In this document: in pieces, positions 1 to 11,643 of the stretch
Layout: the number at the start of each line of letters is the position of its first letter
Position numbering within the stretch: the first letter of the stretch is position 1
NCBI GenBank assembly: GCA_947579665.1
Contig: CANPUZ010000046.1
Coordinates: forward strand, 992,001-1,056,000
Source: Sympetrum striolatum
Lineage: Eukaryota; Arthropoda; Insecta; Odonata; Libellulidae
Direction of reading: 5' to 3'
Length of the DNA stretch: 64,000 nucleotides
Notes under the pieces: model-generated
Seen by the model: the letters and a program-made list of their open reading frames with translations, nothing else
Told to the model about the DNA's origin: nothing
The model's database searches: none
Position numbers and translations under genes: made by a program

Positions 1-2
1 AT

Positions 3-2606
3 GTTATTTCCCAACCTCTTAAAATAATCTCTTGTGAAAAAGTTTTTGAGTGTGCTGCCATTAAGTGCTCAGTGAATGATTTTAAATTTACAGTAATATG
101 TGTTTACAGACCTCCTTGCTACGACTTATTTGAATTCCTACCTAAACTTGAGGAAACTCTGTTGGTTGCTTCACAGGTCTCACAAAACATATTTCTCTGT
201 GGTGACTTCAACATAGACTTTTCTGTTAATAATTCTGTTTTTCACAAATTTTCTGACTTAACATCTTCATTTAATTTAAAGGCCACAATACACTTTCCCA
301 CAAGAATTACTAATCATAGTCAAACTGTTATTGATAATATCTTTACTTCCTTCGATTACTTAATTGATAACTCCTCTGTAATTAGTCTTGGGTTCTCAGA
401 CCATTTGGCTCAACTTTTACTGCTCTCTGTCAATAATTTAAATGATCAAAATGTAATATATGAATATAAGAGAAACTTTTGTGATAATAATTTGAATTGT
501 TTTCTCTTCCAATTATCTAAAGTCGATTGGTCTGCTGCATTTGATAGTTATGACTTTAATGTTAAATTCAACTCTTTCTATGAGAAATTTAATTATATTT
601 TCAACTGCTCTTTTCCAAAATGTCTCAAAAAAAGAAAAATTAAATCAAAGTTAAGATGGATGACTCCTGAGCTGAAAAGTATCAGCTTAAAACTAAAAGA
701 GCTTCATATTGAATTTAAGCAAACCAATAATGAAGTATTAAAAAATGAATACAATTCAGCAATGAAAAAATATAAGCAATTGATTAAGAACACAAAAAAA
801 ATGCATAATGACCAACTATTAGAGAATTCCTCCAACTTATCTAAAACATCCTGGAATATTATAAAAAATTCCTCTAATAAATTCTCCTACTCAACACCCA
901 ATTTTCAACTAAACTTTGAGGACACCATCATCTCTGATCCTACTGAAATAGCCAATAAATTCAATGAGCATTTCTGCAACATATCCAAACCAAACAACAC
1001 CAATTTCATCCCCACTTATGAACCTTACATACATCCCAACACAATTTTCTTGAATCCTGTTGATCATAAAGAACTATGTAACATAGTGAAGAAAATAGGT
1101 AAGAAGACCACATCTGGATATGACGATATTCCTGGGTCTCTTCTAATCAATTGCCTAAACTATATTGCAGATCCTCTTCTACATCTACTTAATGAATCCC
1201 TTGCTCAGGGTACTTTTCCTCAAAAATTAAAACACTCTATTGTTTTCCCCTTACTAAAAAAAGGTGATAGAGAGCAAATTAAAAACTATCGCCCCATATC
1301 TCTACTTTCTGTTTTTTCAAAAATATTTGAAAATGTCATGTTATCTAGATTATTAGCTTACCTTGATCATCACAACCTAATTGCTTTATCTCAGCATGGA
1401 TTTTTGAAGAAAAAATCCACCTCCACTGCAATATTTGATTTTATCTCTAAAGTTTATCACTCACTTGACAAGAAAGACAAGTCATTAGGTATTTTCTACG
1501 ATCTATCTAAAGCATTCGATATGGTAAATCACTCCACCCTTTTAAATAAATTGGAATCCTTGGGCATTCGTGGTTCTGCCTACCACTGGATAAACTCTTT
1601 CATTTCCAATAGGACTCAACAAGTGAGCATCCCATATGAAGTCAATTCTTTAAAATTGCACCAAACCTCATCCCTCAAAGATCTGAATTGTGGAGTTGCT
1701 CAGGGATCTGTATTGGGTCCTTTATTGTTCATACTTTTCATCAATGACTTACCCAACCACACAACTATAGGGTTTGAAACTCTTTTTGCTGATGATATCT
1801 CACAACTTGTGACTTCTAAGACATTAACTGACCTTAAAACCAAAGCTGAAAAAGCTGCCAATGAAATTCTTGATTGGACGAACAATAACTTACTCTTACT
1901 AAACCTAGATAAAACAGCCCTCATGCACTTTCATCCCTACCAATTACATCTAACTCCTCCAATATCTATCATGATTAATAACAGCAATATAATGCAAACC
2001 AATCATGCAAAATTTCTAGGATTAAACATAACTGACACTTTAGATTGGTCAGTCCACATTCAAACTATAATAAGCAAAGTAAATTCAGCAATTTTCCTCA
2101 TCCGCACCCTTCAAGATAGAGTCTCAATCAAAACCTTACTTACAATATACTACGCCTACATTTATTCAAGGTTAAAATATGGCATAATATTCTGGGGAAG
2201 CTCCCCCCATATGACACGACTCTTTACTGTCCAAAAGAGAGCATTAAGAGCTATTTTTAAACTCCCCAGGAGATCATCCTGTAGGCAAATATTCCTAGAT
2301 AACAAAATACTTACCCTTTGTTCACTTTTTATTTTTGAATCATGCTTATTTGTCAAAGAAAATCTGCATTTATTTGATCTCAACTCACATATACACAATC
2401 ATAACTTACGGAAACATAACGATATTCATTATGTCCATCACAACACAACTCTATTCAGCCATGGCCCCTACCTCAGCTGTGCCAAAAACTACAACTCTTT
2501 ACCATTTTCTATAAAAAACCTGCCATCAACAAATCTCTTTAAAAAATCACTAAAATTATATCTTGTTTCCAATATATTTTACAACCTTAATGAATTTAAT
2601 ATATAA
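3..2606 (+). CDS. Non-LTR retrotransposon ORF2 (endonuclease-RT), runs off the left edge
   Basis: Seen: one uninterrupted frame of about 868 codons, still open at position 3, so the true start lies outside the window; the first possible start inside it is only a GTG at 72. Counting from 72, an APE-type endonuclease C-terminus shows YRPP, GDFNID (residues 44-49) and SDH (109-111). A reverse transcriptase follows with DLSKAFD near residue 478, AQGSVLGP and the catalytic FADD at 572-575, then a thumb and C-terminal region with LQ/VQKRALR and a YNSLP-like motif. No RNase H is seen. Known: this order is ORF2 of Jockey/CR1-group LINEs, which nick target DNA and reverse-transcribe their own RNA there. 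Inferred: the intact frame suggests a young copy. The missing front of the endonuclease must be upstream of the window. Confidence 0.93.
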   Translation, partial: VISQPLKIISCEKVFECAAIKCSVNDFKFTVICVYRPPCYDLFEFLPKLEETLLVASQVSQNIFLCGDFNIDFSVNNSVFHKFSDLTSSFNLKATIHFPTRITNHSQTVIDNIFTSFDYLIDNSSVISLGFSDHLAQLLLLSVNNLNDQNVIYEYKRNFCDNNLNCFLFQLSKVDWSAAFDSYDFNVKFNSFYEKFNYIFNCSFPKCLKKRKIKSKLRWMTPELKSISLKLKELHIEFKQTNNEVLKNEYNSAMKKYKQLIKNTKKMHNDQLLENSSNLSKTSWNIIKNSSNKFSYSTPNFQLNFEDTIISDPTEIANKFNEHFCNISKPNNTNFIPTYEPYIHPNTIFLNPVDHKELCNIVKKIGKKTTSGYDDIPGSLLINCLNYIADPLLHLLNESLAQGTFPQKLKHSIVFPLLKKGDREQIKNYRPISLLSVFSKIFENVMLSRLLAYLDHHNLIALSQHGFLKKKSTSTAIFDFISKVYHSLDKKDKSLGIFYDLSKAFDMVNHSTLLNKLESLGIRGSAYHWINSFISNRTQQVSIPYEVNSLKLHQTSSLKDLNCGVAQGSVLGPLLFILFINDLPNHTTIGFETLFADDISQLVTSKTLTDLKTKAEKAANEILDWTNNNLLLLNLDKTALMHFHPYQLHLTPPISIMINNSNIMQTNHAKFLGLNITDTLDWSVHIQTIISKVNSAIFLIRTLQDRVSIKTLLTIYYAYIYSRLKYGIIFWGSSPHMTRLFTVQKRALRAIFKLPRRSSCRQIFLDNKILTLCSLFIFESCLFVKENLHLFDLNSHIHNHNLRKHNDIHYVHHNTTLFSHGPYLSCAKNYNSLPFSIKNLPSTNLFKKSLKLYLVSNIFYNLNEFNI

Positions 2607-2775
2607 AATAATGACTTATAAACTTTTTCTTTGTATATGCTATGTTTATTTCATTTCAAATACTGTAATTTTATATTAGCATGTTTTTTTTTTTTTTTTT
2701 AACTCTTTTATGACGAGGTCTATGTTACTCTGTAACCAATGGATGAATAAACTACTATACTATACTATACTATCT
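2607..2775 (+). repeat. LINE 3' UTR and short tandem tail
   Basis: Directly after the RT stop there is an AT-rich UTR with a T-run near 2686-2700 and an AATAAA at 2746-2751. It ends in a (TATAC)n tail at about 2752-2774. A microsatellite-like tail rather than poly(A) is typical of Jockey/CR1-group elements and marks the 3' end of the insertion. Confidence 0.75.
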
Positions 2776-4090
2776 ATTATAAATAGATGCTTCTCCGGAT
2801 TCATTCATATAGATAGATAGATAGGATACTAATTCACAGGCTAAACCACAAGCGTCATTGACTTGAAATTTTTACGACGTATTGACCATAACGTGTAACC
2901 GCCAGAAAAATTGCGACTTAGAATCTCAGCGTCATGGATTTGATTCCAGAGGGCCCCAAAGTCCCATTATTTTCGATTTAAATGCATTGCTTTGATTTTC
3001 CAGAATTTTTTTAAAATACTTCCAGGATGGGTAGAGAATCAAAACTCAACGAGCCTATATATATGGTCAGGATCTATCAATAACATTAATGACTTTTACA
3101 GAAAATATCCGGGGTTCAATGCTAGGACGATGCAAAAATCTACCCTTTAAAATACATTGAGGTAGTTGTTCATTATTATTTTTGATGAACTTATCAAAAT
3201 GATAGGAAGTTCTTGCTTATATGGAAGATGTATAAAAAGATTAGGGTTTTGAAAAAAAAAATAGATAAGACCGTACTGTTCCTGGGTTCGATGCCTGGAC
3301 GATGCAAATGTCTGCCCTTTAAAATACATGGGAGTAATTTTTCATTATTTTTTTTGATGCACTTATCGAAATTATAGGTAGTTTGTTCTTGGCTGGAAGA
3401 TGTATGGTAAGAATTGGTTTAAGTAAAAATTTAGATAAGACGGAACTATTCCTGGGTTCGATGCCATAGCACAATAACTTTTCTCTGATAAGGAATATAA
3501 TGGAAAAGTAGAACGTCGTTTGTGGCAGTTGCAAGCAATATTTCTGCTTGAATTTGCATACATAGTTAGAGATGGTGATTTTCTGTTGTGCTGCATAGAA
3601 AGTAATGCCAGAAAGTCCCGGGTTCGATGCCGGGCGGTAAATATGTCTCCCATTTAAAATACATAGGGTTAGTATTTAAATATTTTTTGATGCACTTATC
3701 GAAATGATAGGAAGTTCCTGCTTGGCTGGAAGATGTATGGTAAGAATTGGTTTAAGAAAAAAAATTAGATAAGACGGAACTGTTCCTGGGTTCGATGCCA
3801 GAGCACATTAACATTTCTCTCATAAGGAATATAAGGGAAAAGTAGGACGTTGTTTGACGCAGTTGCAGCCAATATTTCTGCTTGAATTTTCACACATAGT
3901 TAGAGATGGTGATCTACTGTTGTGCTGCATAGTAATTTCACCAGGAAGACCCGGGTCAATGCCAGGTGATTAAATTGCAGCGAATTTTAAGAATATTTTC
4001 AATCCTCTATGTTTATTGAGGGCCCTCTCGAAATGATGCCAACTTAAAATGAGTGTTGTCAATATGCTTGCAGTATGCAAGCTACATTTT
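2776..4090 (+). repeat. T element, copy 1 (one terminal repeat plus internal tandem units)
   Basis: Starts in a TCTCCGGATTCATTCAT block followed by a GATA microsatellite and a conserved GGCTAAACCACAAGCG block. Inside, units of roughly 190-390 bp repeat; several carry GGTTCGATGCC (about 3285, 3455, 3620 and 3790), close to the B-box of a tRNA gene promoter. The same sequence occurs inverted at 18190-19590. This copy lacks the second terminal repeat and stops near TTTACTCG at 4090. Inferred: a non-autonomous DNA element that took up tRNA-derived SINE sequence, or a SINE array carried inside one. Confidence 0.7.
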
Positions 4091-4429
4091 ACTCGTATAA
4101 ATATATTTATTTATAGTTTCGGAGCATATACTCTTTGTCCGGCAATTTCAATCCTATACACCAGATTCAGATGAATTTTGAATGGATAAAGAATTTATTT
4201 TTCATGAAATAACAACCTTGCGGGAACAGTCATGTATAGTTTTCTTTAAATAAAAGTTTTCAATAATATTTATGTGCATTATCATCACTTATTTTGTACT
4301 GTAACCTGTCAATGCCTTTTTTTAGTTCCTTTTTCTCATGCAGGTTAAAATACCTATTATCTGAGCATATCCTTTATGCGGAACAACCTCTGCCCCAAAA
4401 AGTTCGAATAAATGATCCTCTACTGTAAT

Positions 4430-4600
4430 AGATATCCGAAGAAACGTCTTTATATAATAGATATGCCGGCGTATAAGTCGATCCGGCATATAAGACAACC
4501 CCTAAAATTTTGAGGTGATATTCCGGTTTTAGCCTATGTTCAGTGTATAAGTCAACCCAATAAATAAGGCAACACCACTTAGAGCACCAACACACCGCAA
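4430..4600. repeat. MITE-like fragment with TATAAG(A/T)C motifs
   Basis: Contains CGTATAAGTCGATCC, CATATAAGACAACCCC and GTGTATAAGTCAACCC. These resemble the termini of the MITE at 14224-14685 (CTATAAGACGCAC). No clean element boundaries or target duplication could be set. Confidence 0.35.
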
Positions 4601-5823
4601 CTCCAGCTCTATTTTATGGGAAGAAAAACTACACAATCCATAAATGTACAATATCTTAAGGAATATTTACAGCATCAATTTAAGATACTAGACTTGTTTC
4701 TTTCAGGTGCCATGTCAACTTTTCGCCTCTGCTTAACTATTAAATTGTGTATTAAACTTTTGAATTTCTTTTGCTGGTATCACTCAGGCTACACATATAA
4801 AATGCACTATGGAACAAAAACTCAATGGTAATAAACATTTATTATAGAAATTATGGTAATATAGCAGAGTAACATCAAATCACGAGACTGCTAAAACAAC
4901 TTGCATTAACTCTCTTCCATTTTTCAGTCTGCACAAGTCTTCAAAAGCTGCAAAATCGGTCATACACTGCTGGTATAGAAACTAATTTTCAAAAATTCAA
5001 AAATCAACCATATCCACTCTTAGACACATTATTTTCAACTCCCATTAAATCTAATTTGATATCTTATTAACTATGGTGTATGTTTTATGGATTTTTTACT
5101 CTATTATCAATTTAATTAAATTCTATTATTAAATCTAAAATTATGGCACTAAAATGAAAGTGGTTGTGTACGTAGTGTAGTTGGAAGTGTACTGTAAATG
5201 CGTACGATGTGATATCATAGAGCAAGTTTAACATACGGTGATACGTGGAAACTTGGAAAATAAATGAGATATTTCATGTGCTCACTCCAAAAGGGAACAA
5301 TTTGAGTGTTAATTACCTATGAATATTAAATCTGATGACAACATTACTTAAATGCTCAACTTAAGGAAATAATACCTAATTTACCATTACGTTTTTGAAT
5401 CTGAAGATGCAAGTTCGACCATAAGATACATTCGAGAATGGTCCAATGTATAAGTTGACTAAGGCATTTGCAATAAAAATCAGTGAGGCAGCAAATCTGA
5501 TACTCCCTGGTTCTATGATTAGGTTAAAATATTTACTGTACCTCGGGCCAATTTAATTTATTAAAGCAAAGCAATTATTGTTATTTTTGTTGTAAGATAT
5601 TAATAGTTGTTGCCATGTAACAGATATTTATTACTTATTTATAGTTTCTTGTCAATTCATGGTTTAACAAACTATCTGAGCTATGACTAAATTTATTTTA
5701 TTTTATAAAAAAGAATAGCGCATAAGCTAGTACAAAAAATCAAATAACGAAATTAAACATTCCTTATATATATCAGAACATATTAAATCTAAAAAAAGAA
5801 AAAAACATGTATATTTCTCAAAA
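4601..5823. other. AT-rich stretch without a recognisable gene
   Basis: Open frames here are short and show no family motif. A GTATAAGTTGACTAAGG near 5450 may be another trace of the TATAAG-type element. Nothing else could be supported. Confidence 0.6.
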
Positions 5824-6323
5824 TCATTCATCATTTTCCACCCACAATGCAATGTTTTCCTTAAATTCCTCCACATCTCTAATTTCCAGTGGTAGATCGT
5901 TAAAGCACTTTACACCCTCATAAAATATTGATTTTCCCAAACCGCTAGCTACTCTTCCGGTTCGATAAAAGCAGTCTATCTGTCTTGTGTTATAACCATG
6001 CATTTGACCATTTTCCACCAAGAATGACTGTAAGTACGCAGGCAACAATCCATTTTTAATTTTAAAAATAAATAATAAACATCAGCTAAAATTTCCTTTC
6101 TGACCATTAACATGTCCATCTCCTTCCACATACCTTCAACATTACTCCGTCTCTCTTTCTTCAACACCATTCTTGCACCAGAATTAAATACATTTTGCAG
6201 TCTTTCAACATCGCCCACTTTACAACCAAATAAAACCGTAGAACAATATTTAACATGAGGATAGACAATAGAAGTAAAGAAGGAAGTAAATGATAGTCTT
6301 TTCGATTGAATCAGCAGCACCAA
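5824..6323 (-). pseudogene. LINE reverse transcriptase C-terminal fragment
   Basis: Two overlapping minus-strand frames (6323-5976, then 6048-5824) together read as the C-terminus of a Jockey/CR1-type RT. The first has IVYPHVKYCS, then VERLQNVFNSGARM, the usual LQ-x-x-N-x-x-A-R segment. The second has HGYNTRQ, a GKSIFYEGVKCFNDLP segment and an LPLEIRD end. The change of frame near 6030 is a frameshift, so the copy is dead. The catalytic palm is absent, which is the usual 5' truncation of LINE copies. Confidence 0.7.
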
Positions 6324-7055
6324 ACGTGGTTTATTGTGGAATTTCAGGAAACAAATACAAAATTAAACCCAAGATGCAGATGTAAATTGGAAGACGGTAC
6401 AGTATTAAGTTAGGATGAGGTAAAAAGATAGAGAAATCTTGTTCGTTTGAAAACATGAAACCCATGACAACACTGCCATTAATATAAAGAACTTCAGCTC
6501 TACCATAGACCTCCCCCTTTATAATGATACTGAACATTAATGTACTTAATCTTACGAAAAGTTCTGTTCAGCATTGTTTAAAACTAACAGAAAAGATTCT
6601 TCCTTGGGGGTGAAACAAAGAATTGGCAACTCTGTGTTTAAACTGAGTGACTGTGAACATGTTCAGTGATATTGCAGAAAAAAATATTAATTATGGTTAT
6701 ACGTTGCATATAACTCTTATTGAAAGCAAATTTTAAGTAAAGGGCTTTAGATGGAGTACCATTAAAGTAAATGACATCTAAGCTTAAGTTGCTTAACCTA
6801 GTTATTATCATAGAGAAGTAGAAATCGTTCACTAAAGAAATTAAATCTGGTATGTTTAAATATGAAACAATCACAAATATTTGAAATGTATCACATGTGA
6901 AGGCTTCTTGATACTAGTTGGACTTCAAAATAATCAAGAACAGTAAGCACCAGCTAAGAATATTTAATCTTTTAACATAGATCAATCACAACAGAAACAA
7001 GTCTTAATTTTCATATGATATGCATTAGGGACAATGCACTAGCAAATTAGTAATG
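6324..7055. other. No recognisable gene
   Basis: AT-rich sequence with only short open frames lacking motifs, just downstream of the candidate gene at 7056-7436. Confidence 0.5.
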
Positions 7056-7436
7056 TTAGAACAAGTGGTGTGAATCATCAGTAGAAGCTTCATCTTCATT
7101 AATGTCTGATGATCTTCGTAACTAAGGAAAGAAAAAAATACAATAGCTAGGGAACTATTTAGGTGAAAATATTATTTATCAGAATATTGACCTTCTTAAT
7201 TGACGTTCGTCCTTAGAATCATTGAAAGATTGCACATATTTACTTATATCTTGAAGAAACTCTCCCGTTTCATTTTGTATCGTTTGGTAGAATGCTTGAG
7301 CTAAACAAAATATGTTTAATAAGTACCTAAGCATAAATTAATTATTACATTAATTAAACTATCGCGAAACATTAGTACCGATCATATTCATTTTCTCATG
7401 CTGCTGAATGCCAGTGGAATCTTCCTCGAAACTCAT
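7056..7436 (-). CDS. Candidate three-exon small gene, acidic 74-aa product, unrecognised
   Basis: Seen: exon 1 at 7436-7379 starts ATGAGTTTCGAG and ends G|GTACTA. Intron 1 ends in ATTTTGTTTAG. Exon 2 at 7300-7192 ends AAG|GTCAAT. Intron 2 ends either at the strong TTCCTTAG (exon from 7121) or, 8 bases on, at ACGAAG (exon 7113-7056). The second choice keeps an acidic Ser/Asp/Glu tail and a stop after HHLF. The product begins MSFEEDSTG and has a central helix-like FYQTIQNETGEFLQDISKYV; phases fit across both junctions (58 and 109 nt). No paralogous repeat copy is present in the window. Inferred: this may be one of the few ordinary host genes here. I do not recognise the family, and coding status rests on splice signals only. 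Confidence 0.42.
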
Positions 7437-8428
7437 GGTCGAAACCCTAACATTAGTTATCTGTTCGAGTTTCAAAATTTATGAAAAACAACTGTAATTT
7501 CACCTTATTGAAGTCGTATGGTTGAATTTAAGCGGGAAGAAATATTTTTCAAAATAAAATATAAGTTATCATTCTTTTGCAATTAATTAAGAAACTGGAT
7601 GTTTTGGAAAATCGTATTTTAAATAATTTGGCTATCCGCAAAGAAAATGATTTTAATTCTAATGAGCTAACATAATTCCACGAAAGAAGCTGAAAAAAAC
7701 TAGTGCAGTGCTTATCAAAATAAAATTACTTTTCATTATAATCCAATTTCATATCAAAAAACCATAAGCGGTATTCAAGTACATTATTTAATATAATACT
7801 GCTTTCCAGAGGCAATGGTTTAATACAAAATGTCCTAATTTAATATCAAGTAAATAGTCGAGAAGAAACTCTTGTAGTACTGATCAAAATAAAATTTATT
7901 AAAAAAAACAAATAGCGGTATTCAAAAATCTTATTTCAAATATCTTTGTTTTGAAGAGGCAATGGTTTTAATTAAAACGTGTGGATATGAAATGAAGAGA
8001 ATAGAAGTTCGCTTAGATATTTTTAGCAGTTGGTTATTGTTTCTTTGTTTTACGCTTGGCCACTTCATCAAGTCGCTACAGTTTTGCGTACCATTTAATC
8101 GAATTCGTAATTTCAAACTAATTTCTATCACATACGTTTATAATATGGTATTACTTGATTTAATTTAATAAATCCTAACTTAATACAGTGGGGATGATCG
8201 CTTATCCAGGATTCCAAATTACTGAAGCATCTAAACAATAAAACCATTTTTGAGGTATCTTTCCTCGTGTAGTTCGCGCTTTGGTTAAAACCATAATTTG
8301 ACGAAAATTGAAATGCTTTATTTATGTAATTGATAAATGTATTATTTCAGGTGTAACTTAAAGAGAATATGAATGATCAAGGAAAATTCAAAGGAAATTT
8401 CAAGGAGATCAATATTAGAGACTATTAT
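7437..8428. other. AT-rich flank of the candidate gene
   Basis: No coding signal above background. It would contain the promoter of the minus-strand gene at 7056-7436, but no clear TATA box could be assigned. Confidence 0.45.
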
Positions 8429-8470
8429 CATAGAGTAACTATACATATATATAAGTATAGTTACTCTATG
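8429..8470. repeat. Perfect 16-bp inverted repeat (hairpin)
   Basis: Arms CATAGAGTAACTATAC (8429-8444) and GTATAGTTACTCTATG (8455-8470) match perfectly around a 10-nt AT spacer. It could be a tiny MITE relic or a cruciform-forming site; no function is claimed. Confidence 0.8.
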
Positions 8471-8662
8471 CTATTATGTTACCTGTATTATTGAATAAAT
8501 GGTTCATATGCACTGAAGATGTGTTATTTTTCTTTAAGATTTGAAATTCCTGTTAATTATATTGACTTCCTAATTTATTTTAAGTTAATAGTGATCATAG
8601 TATTACTAGCTTCCTATAAATATTGTAATTTGGATTGATATTTCAATGCTGAGAAGAGTAAT

Positions 8663-8925
8663 GCCCGGTTCACACGGTGCATGTTTTCTAGCTTGATTCC
8701 TTGCGTGGAACCCTGCATGCTCGCTAGCATGAAAATTTCGTGTCTGCCTGCTGCTGGGCATGCTCCCTTGCTTGATTTTGAGAAATAGGACAGGTGCTAT
8801 TTTTCCTGCATGTTTCGTTGATGGTTGGTTGTTATGCGTTGCTAGCTGAACTATTTACTGCTAGCAAGCATGCAGAGATCCACGCGAAGAATCAAGCTAG
8901 AAAACATACACCGTGTGAACCGGGC
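8663..8925. mobile_element. MITE with about 37-bp terminal inverted repeats
   Basis: Left end GCCCGGTTCACACGGTG at 8663 continues through a match of about 37 bp to the reverse complement of the right end (8889-8925), with one mismatch. Flanks read TAAT on the left and TTTAAT on the right, so a TAA/TTAA-type duplication is likely but not exact. The 263-bp body has no transposase; the open frame crossing it is fortuitous. GGTTCACACGG termini fit PIF/Harbinger- or hAT-type MITEs. Confidence 0.72.
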
Positions 8926-8973
8926 TTTAATGCCAAATTCTCCAATACACTAGAGATTGAAATTATTAAAGTG

Positions 8974-9161
8974 GTTTTGAAATCATTATATAATAATCTC
9001 CCTCTATTTGATCGCATTAGGATCTTGAGAAAGAGAGCAGAGGTTTGTGGCAATATATAAGAAACATGTTTTGAAATCATTATATAACAATCTCCCCCTA
9101 CTTGATCGCATTACGCTCTTGCGAAAGAGAGCAGGGGAAGGAGGTAATGTATGAGAAAAAT
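8974..9161. repeat. Tandem duplication of a 94-bp unit
   Basis: Unit 8974-9067 (from GTTTTGAAATCATTATATAA) is repeated at 9068-9161 with about 85-90% identity by eye. It lies directly beside the MITE. No gene is evident. Confidence 0.75.
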
Positions 9162-9460
9162 GTTTTAGGTTCCACTGCTTTAACTTCGTATCTCCCGAGC
9201 TAAACCAATATTTTAATTACAGTTTTTTCCCTACAAAATGTACAACAGTAAGTAATGTAGAATCCAATTTATAGAGAAACAAATGATTCGAAAATCTTTA
9301 CAGGAAGGAACATAAATAACGGTCGATCAACACGATGCAGTTTATGCTAAAGCTGCGCCACCTACTGAATGAGAACGGAACTACTGCTTTCGGCTAGTCA
9401 TCAAAGAAACTGCAACGTGTTCGGATCTCTTGCGCACAGTCGCGAAAGTTACCGCTGTAC

Positions 9461-9543
9461 ACGAGGCATTGTATGCCGTAAACGAGGCAATTTATGCCGT
9501 ATAAGAGGCAATTTATGTTCTACAGGAGGCAATTTATGCCGCT
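9461..9543. repeat. Four tandem copies of a 20-21-bp unit
   Basis: Units begin at 9461, 9481, 9502 and 9523, each reading about GAGGCAATTTATGCCGTA. The flanks (CGATCAACACGATGCAG near 9325 and GCAACGTGTAAAACGGCC near 9558) hint at a degenerate inverted-repeat element around the array. Confidence 0.75.
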
Positions 9544-11218
9544 GCGCCTAAAATTGCAACGTGTAAAACGGCCTTGAGAGCTATGTAGACTTTGCCTTAA
9601 GAGAACTAACTACCATTTCAACATATTTGCGCATTCCGAAGGTGGCTTCTCGATCTACGAAATGATCAATTACGTATACGACTTGCATGTAAGTATCAAA
9701 TCGCTTTTTCTGGAACTTATCTCTTGTTAAATATCTGGCTTACATAATTCTCGACGCATCGAGAATTTTTCCCATAATTATCCTTGGATTTGTTTCCTAT
9801 AATTTCTGTCTTGTCGTGATCCGTAGAAATATTTTTTATTTGGCATTTCCTATTCTCTTATAGATGTACGTTGGTGATAGCCTTCAAAATTTGTATGGAG
9901 CAAGCAATTTGTGAAGGAGCAAAAATCGTGGAAGAGGTTAGCTCAAAATAATGTGGTGGAGTGGAAGAGGATTTAACTAGAAAAGAAGCGGTGAGTAAAA
10001 TATCTGAACGTTCTCGCGTTTTGGTAATGAATACGTGACCTTGTACGTGGCTTTAGTCTAAACTTTGACAAATGTGCATATCGTCGGAGATCAAAGATAA
10101 ATGTAAAACGCAAACTGCTTTGGAATTGGGGAAGCTTTACCTTTAGCTACCATGGAGTAGAACATCTATTCCATGCTGTGAGAGATTAATACTGTTAAAA
10201 TTAAATAATTTGAAGATACTTCGAAATATTTAAGTAATAGATGAAGTATTACTCAAATGAAGTATTTATTCGTTTAGGTATGTGATTTGTAAGCCGTCTA
10301 TCGACGGCCATCTTTTCAATTCGCTACGTTAGGTTTATTAAGATTCAAAATTATTATTCATCTGTAGCGTATCAATATTTGATGGAGAAGAATCAGTGAA
10401 ACATGCTTCTAACCTGGCTAAAGGAAAAATCAGTCTATTGTTTGGCAAACTTGGCATGAAAATTCTTTGGAACTGACTTTTTTGACAAAGGTTTATATTT
10501 AGAAGGTTATCCGAAGCCTAACTCGGTTTTTAACACACAACTAATAATAAACTTATGCAAAGTAATGTTTAATTATTATATGAAACAAGTTAGTAAAAAT
10601 ATATCAAGTTAATTAGAGATAAACGATGATTCAGGCATTAAATTTCATTTCACAGAACTTTATTGAGTCTAGAACAACGCCATTACATGTTACAGCCATT
10701 ATTGGTCATGCGCACGCATGGGTGTTACAACAGTGTTAGATTTAGATATAAACCGAGCCGCCTTGCAGGGGTTGTAATACACCACCATTATTCATTAATC
10801 CCTATTAGCATCTCTAATAGTCTGGGAAAAAAACGACCAAAAGTAATTATCCATCCTTGCGATTACTTCCCTATAACGATTCGTTGATGCCTCTCGGAGA
10901 TGGCGTTCTCTCCTTACTAGCACGGTAAATATCTGTTGTACCTGGCTTACGGAAAAAAATTGTTTCTCCCACTGTAAATTGTTTGATTTCCAGGAAATTG
11001 ACACAGTAGATAGAGGTATCCTTGCGCATTAAATTGATATATTTTTTGTAGTGAAATAACAAAAAAATGTGGCAGTGGCAGTGTTTTATGTGCGCCAACT
11101 ACCGAAATCCTTGACCTCCATATTGGATTTTTCAGTAGTTACAGCTTCCCGTCACCAGATGCCGAAGCGATCGAGGAGTGTCATATCTTCGCAATGCCAA
11201 AGTATATTCTAGTGGAAA
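9544..11218. other. No recognisable gene
   Basis: Mixed sequence with only short frames. The 69-75-codon frames around 10660-11100 overlap on both strands and show no motif or splice support. Confidence 0.5.
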
Positions 11219-11643
11219 TACAGTGGTACCTCGAGATACGAGTTTAATTCGTTCCAGAACCGAGCTCGTAAGTCAATCGGCTCGTATCTCAAACGAATTT
11301 CTCCCATTTAAAATAACTGAATTCGATTTATTCCGTTCCGGACCAATGAAAAATCCCCAAACCATTGTAAATTATGAATAAAGATATGTGTTTAAATATC
11401 AAATAAACATGTATAATTAACAAATATATAACAAAATATGAAATCAAAGAGTTATTTAGCATAATAGTCTTACTTTGGAGACAGACGAGTGTGCCTAACG
11501 AAGGTGAACGACGAGGAGGGAGGGGGGAAGGGATGCAGGCACTCTAGACACGTACGTAAACGGCGCTTTTTTTGGAACTTAAAACTATTTTCGTAACTTT
11601 TAAACTAAAATTACACTTTCCTTATTTCAAATGAAAGAAAAAA

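Noticed and set aside
9461..9543. CRISPR-like array
   Set aside because: Only four imperfect 20-21-bp units with no spacers, in a eukaryotic sequence.
10663..11098. Overlapping 69-75-codon ORFs on both strands
   Set aside because: No motif, splice signal or second copy.
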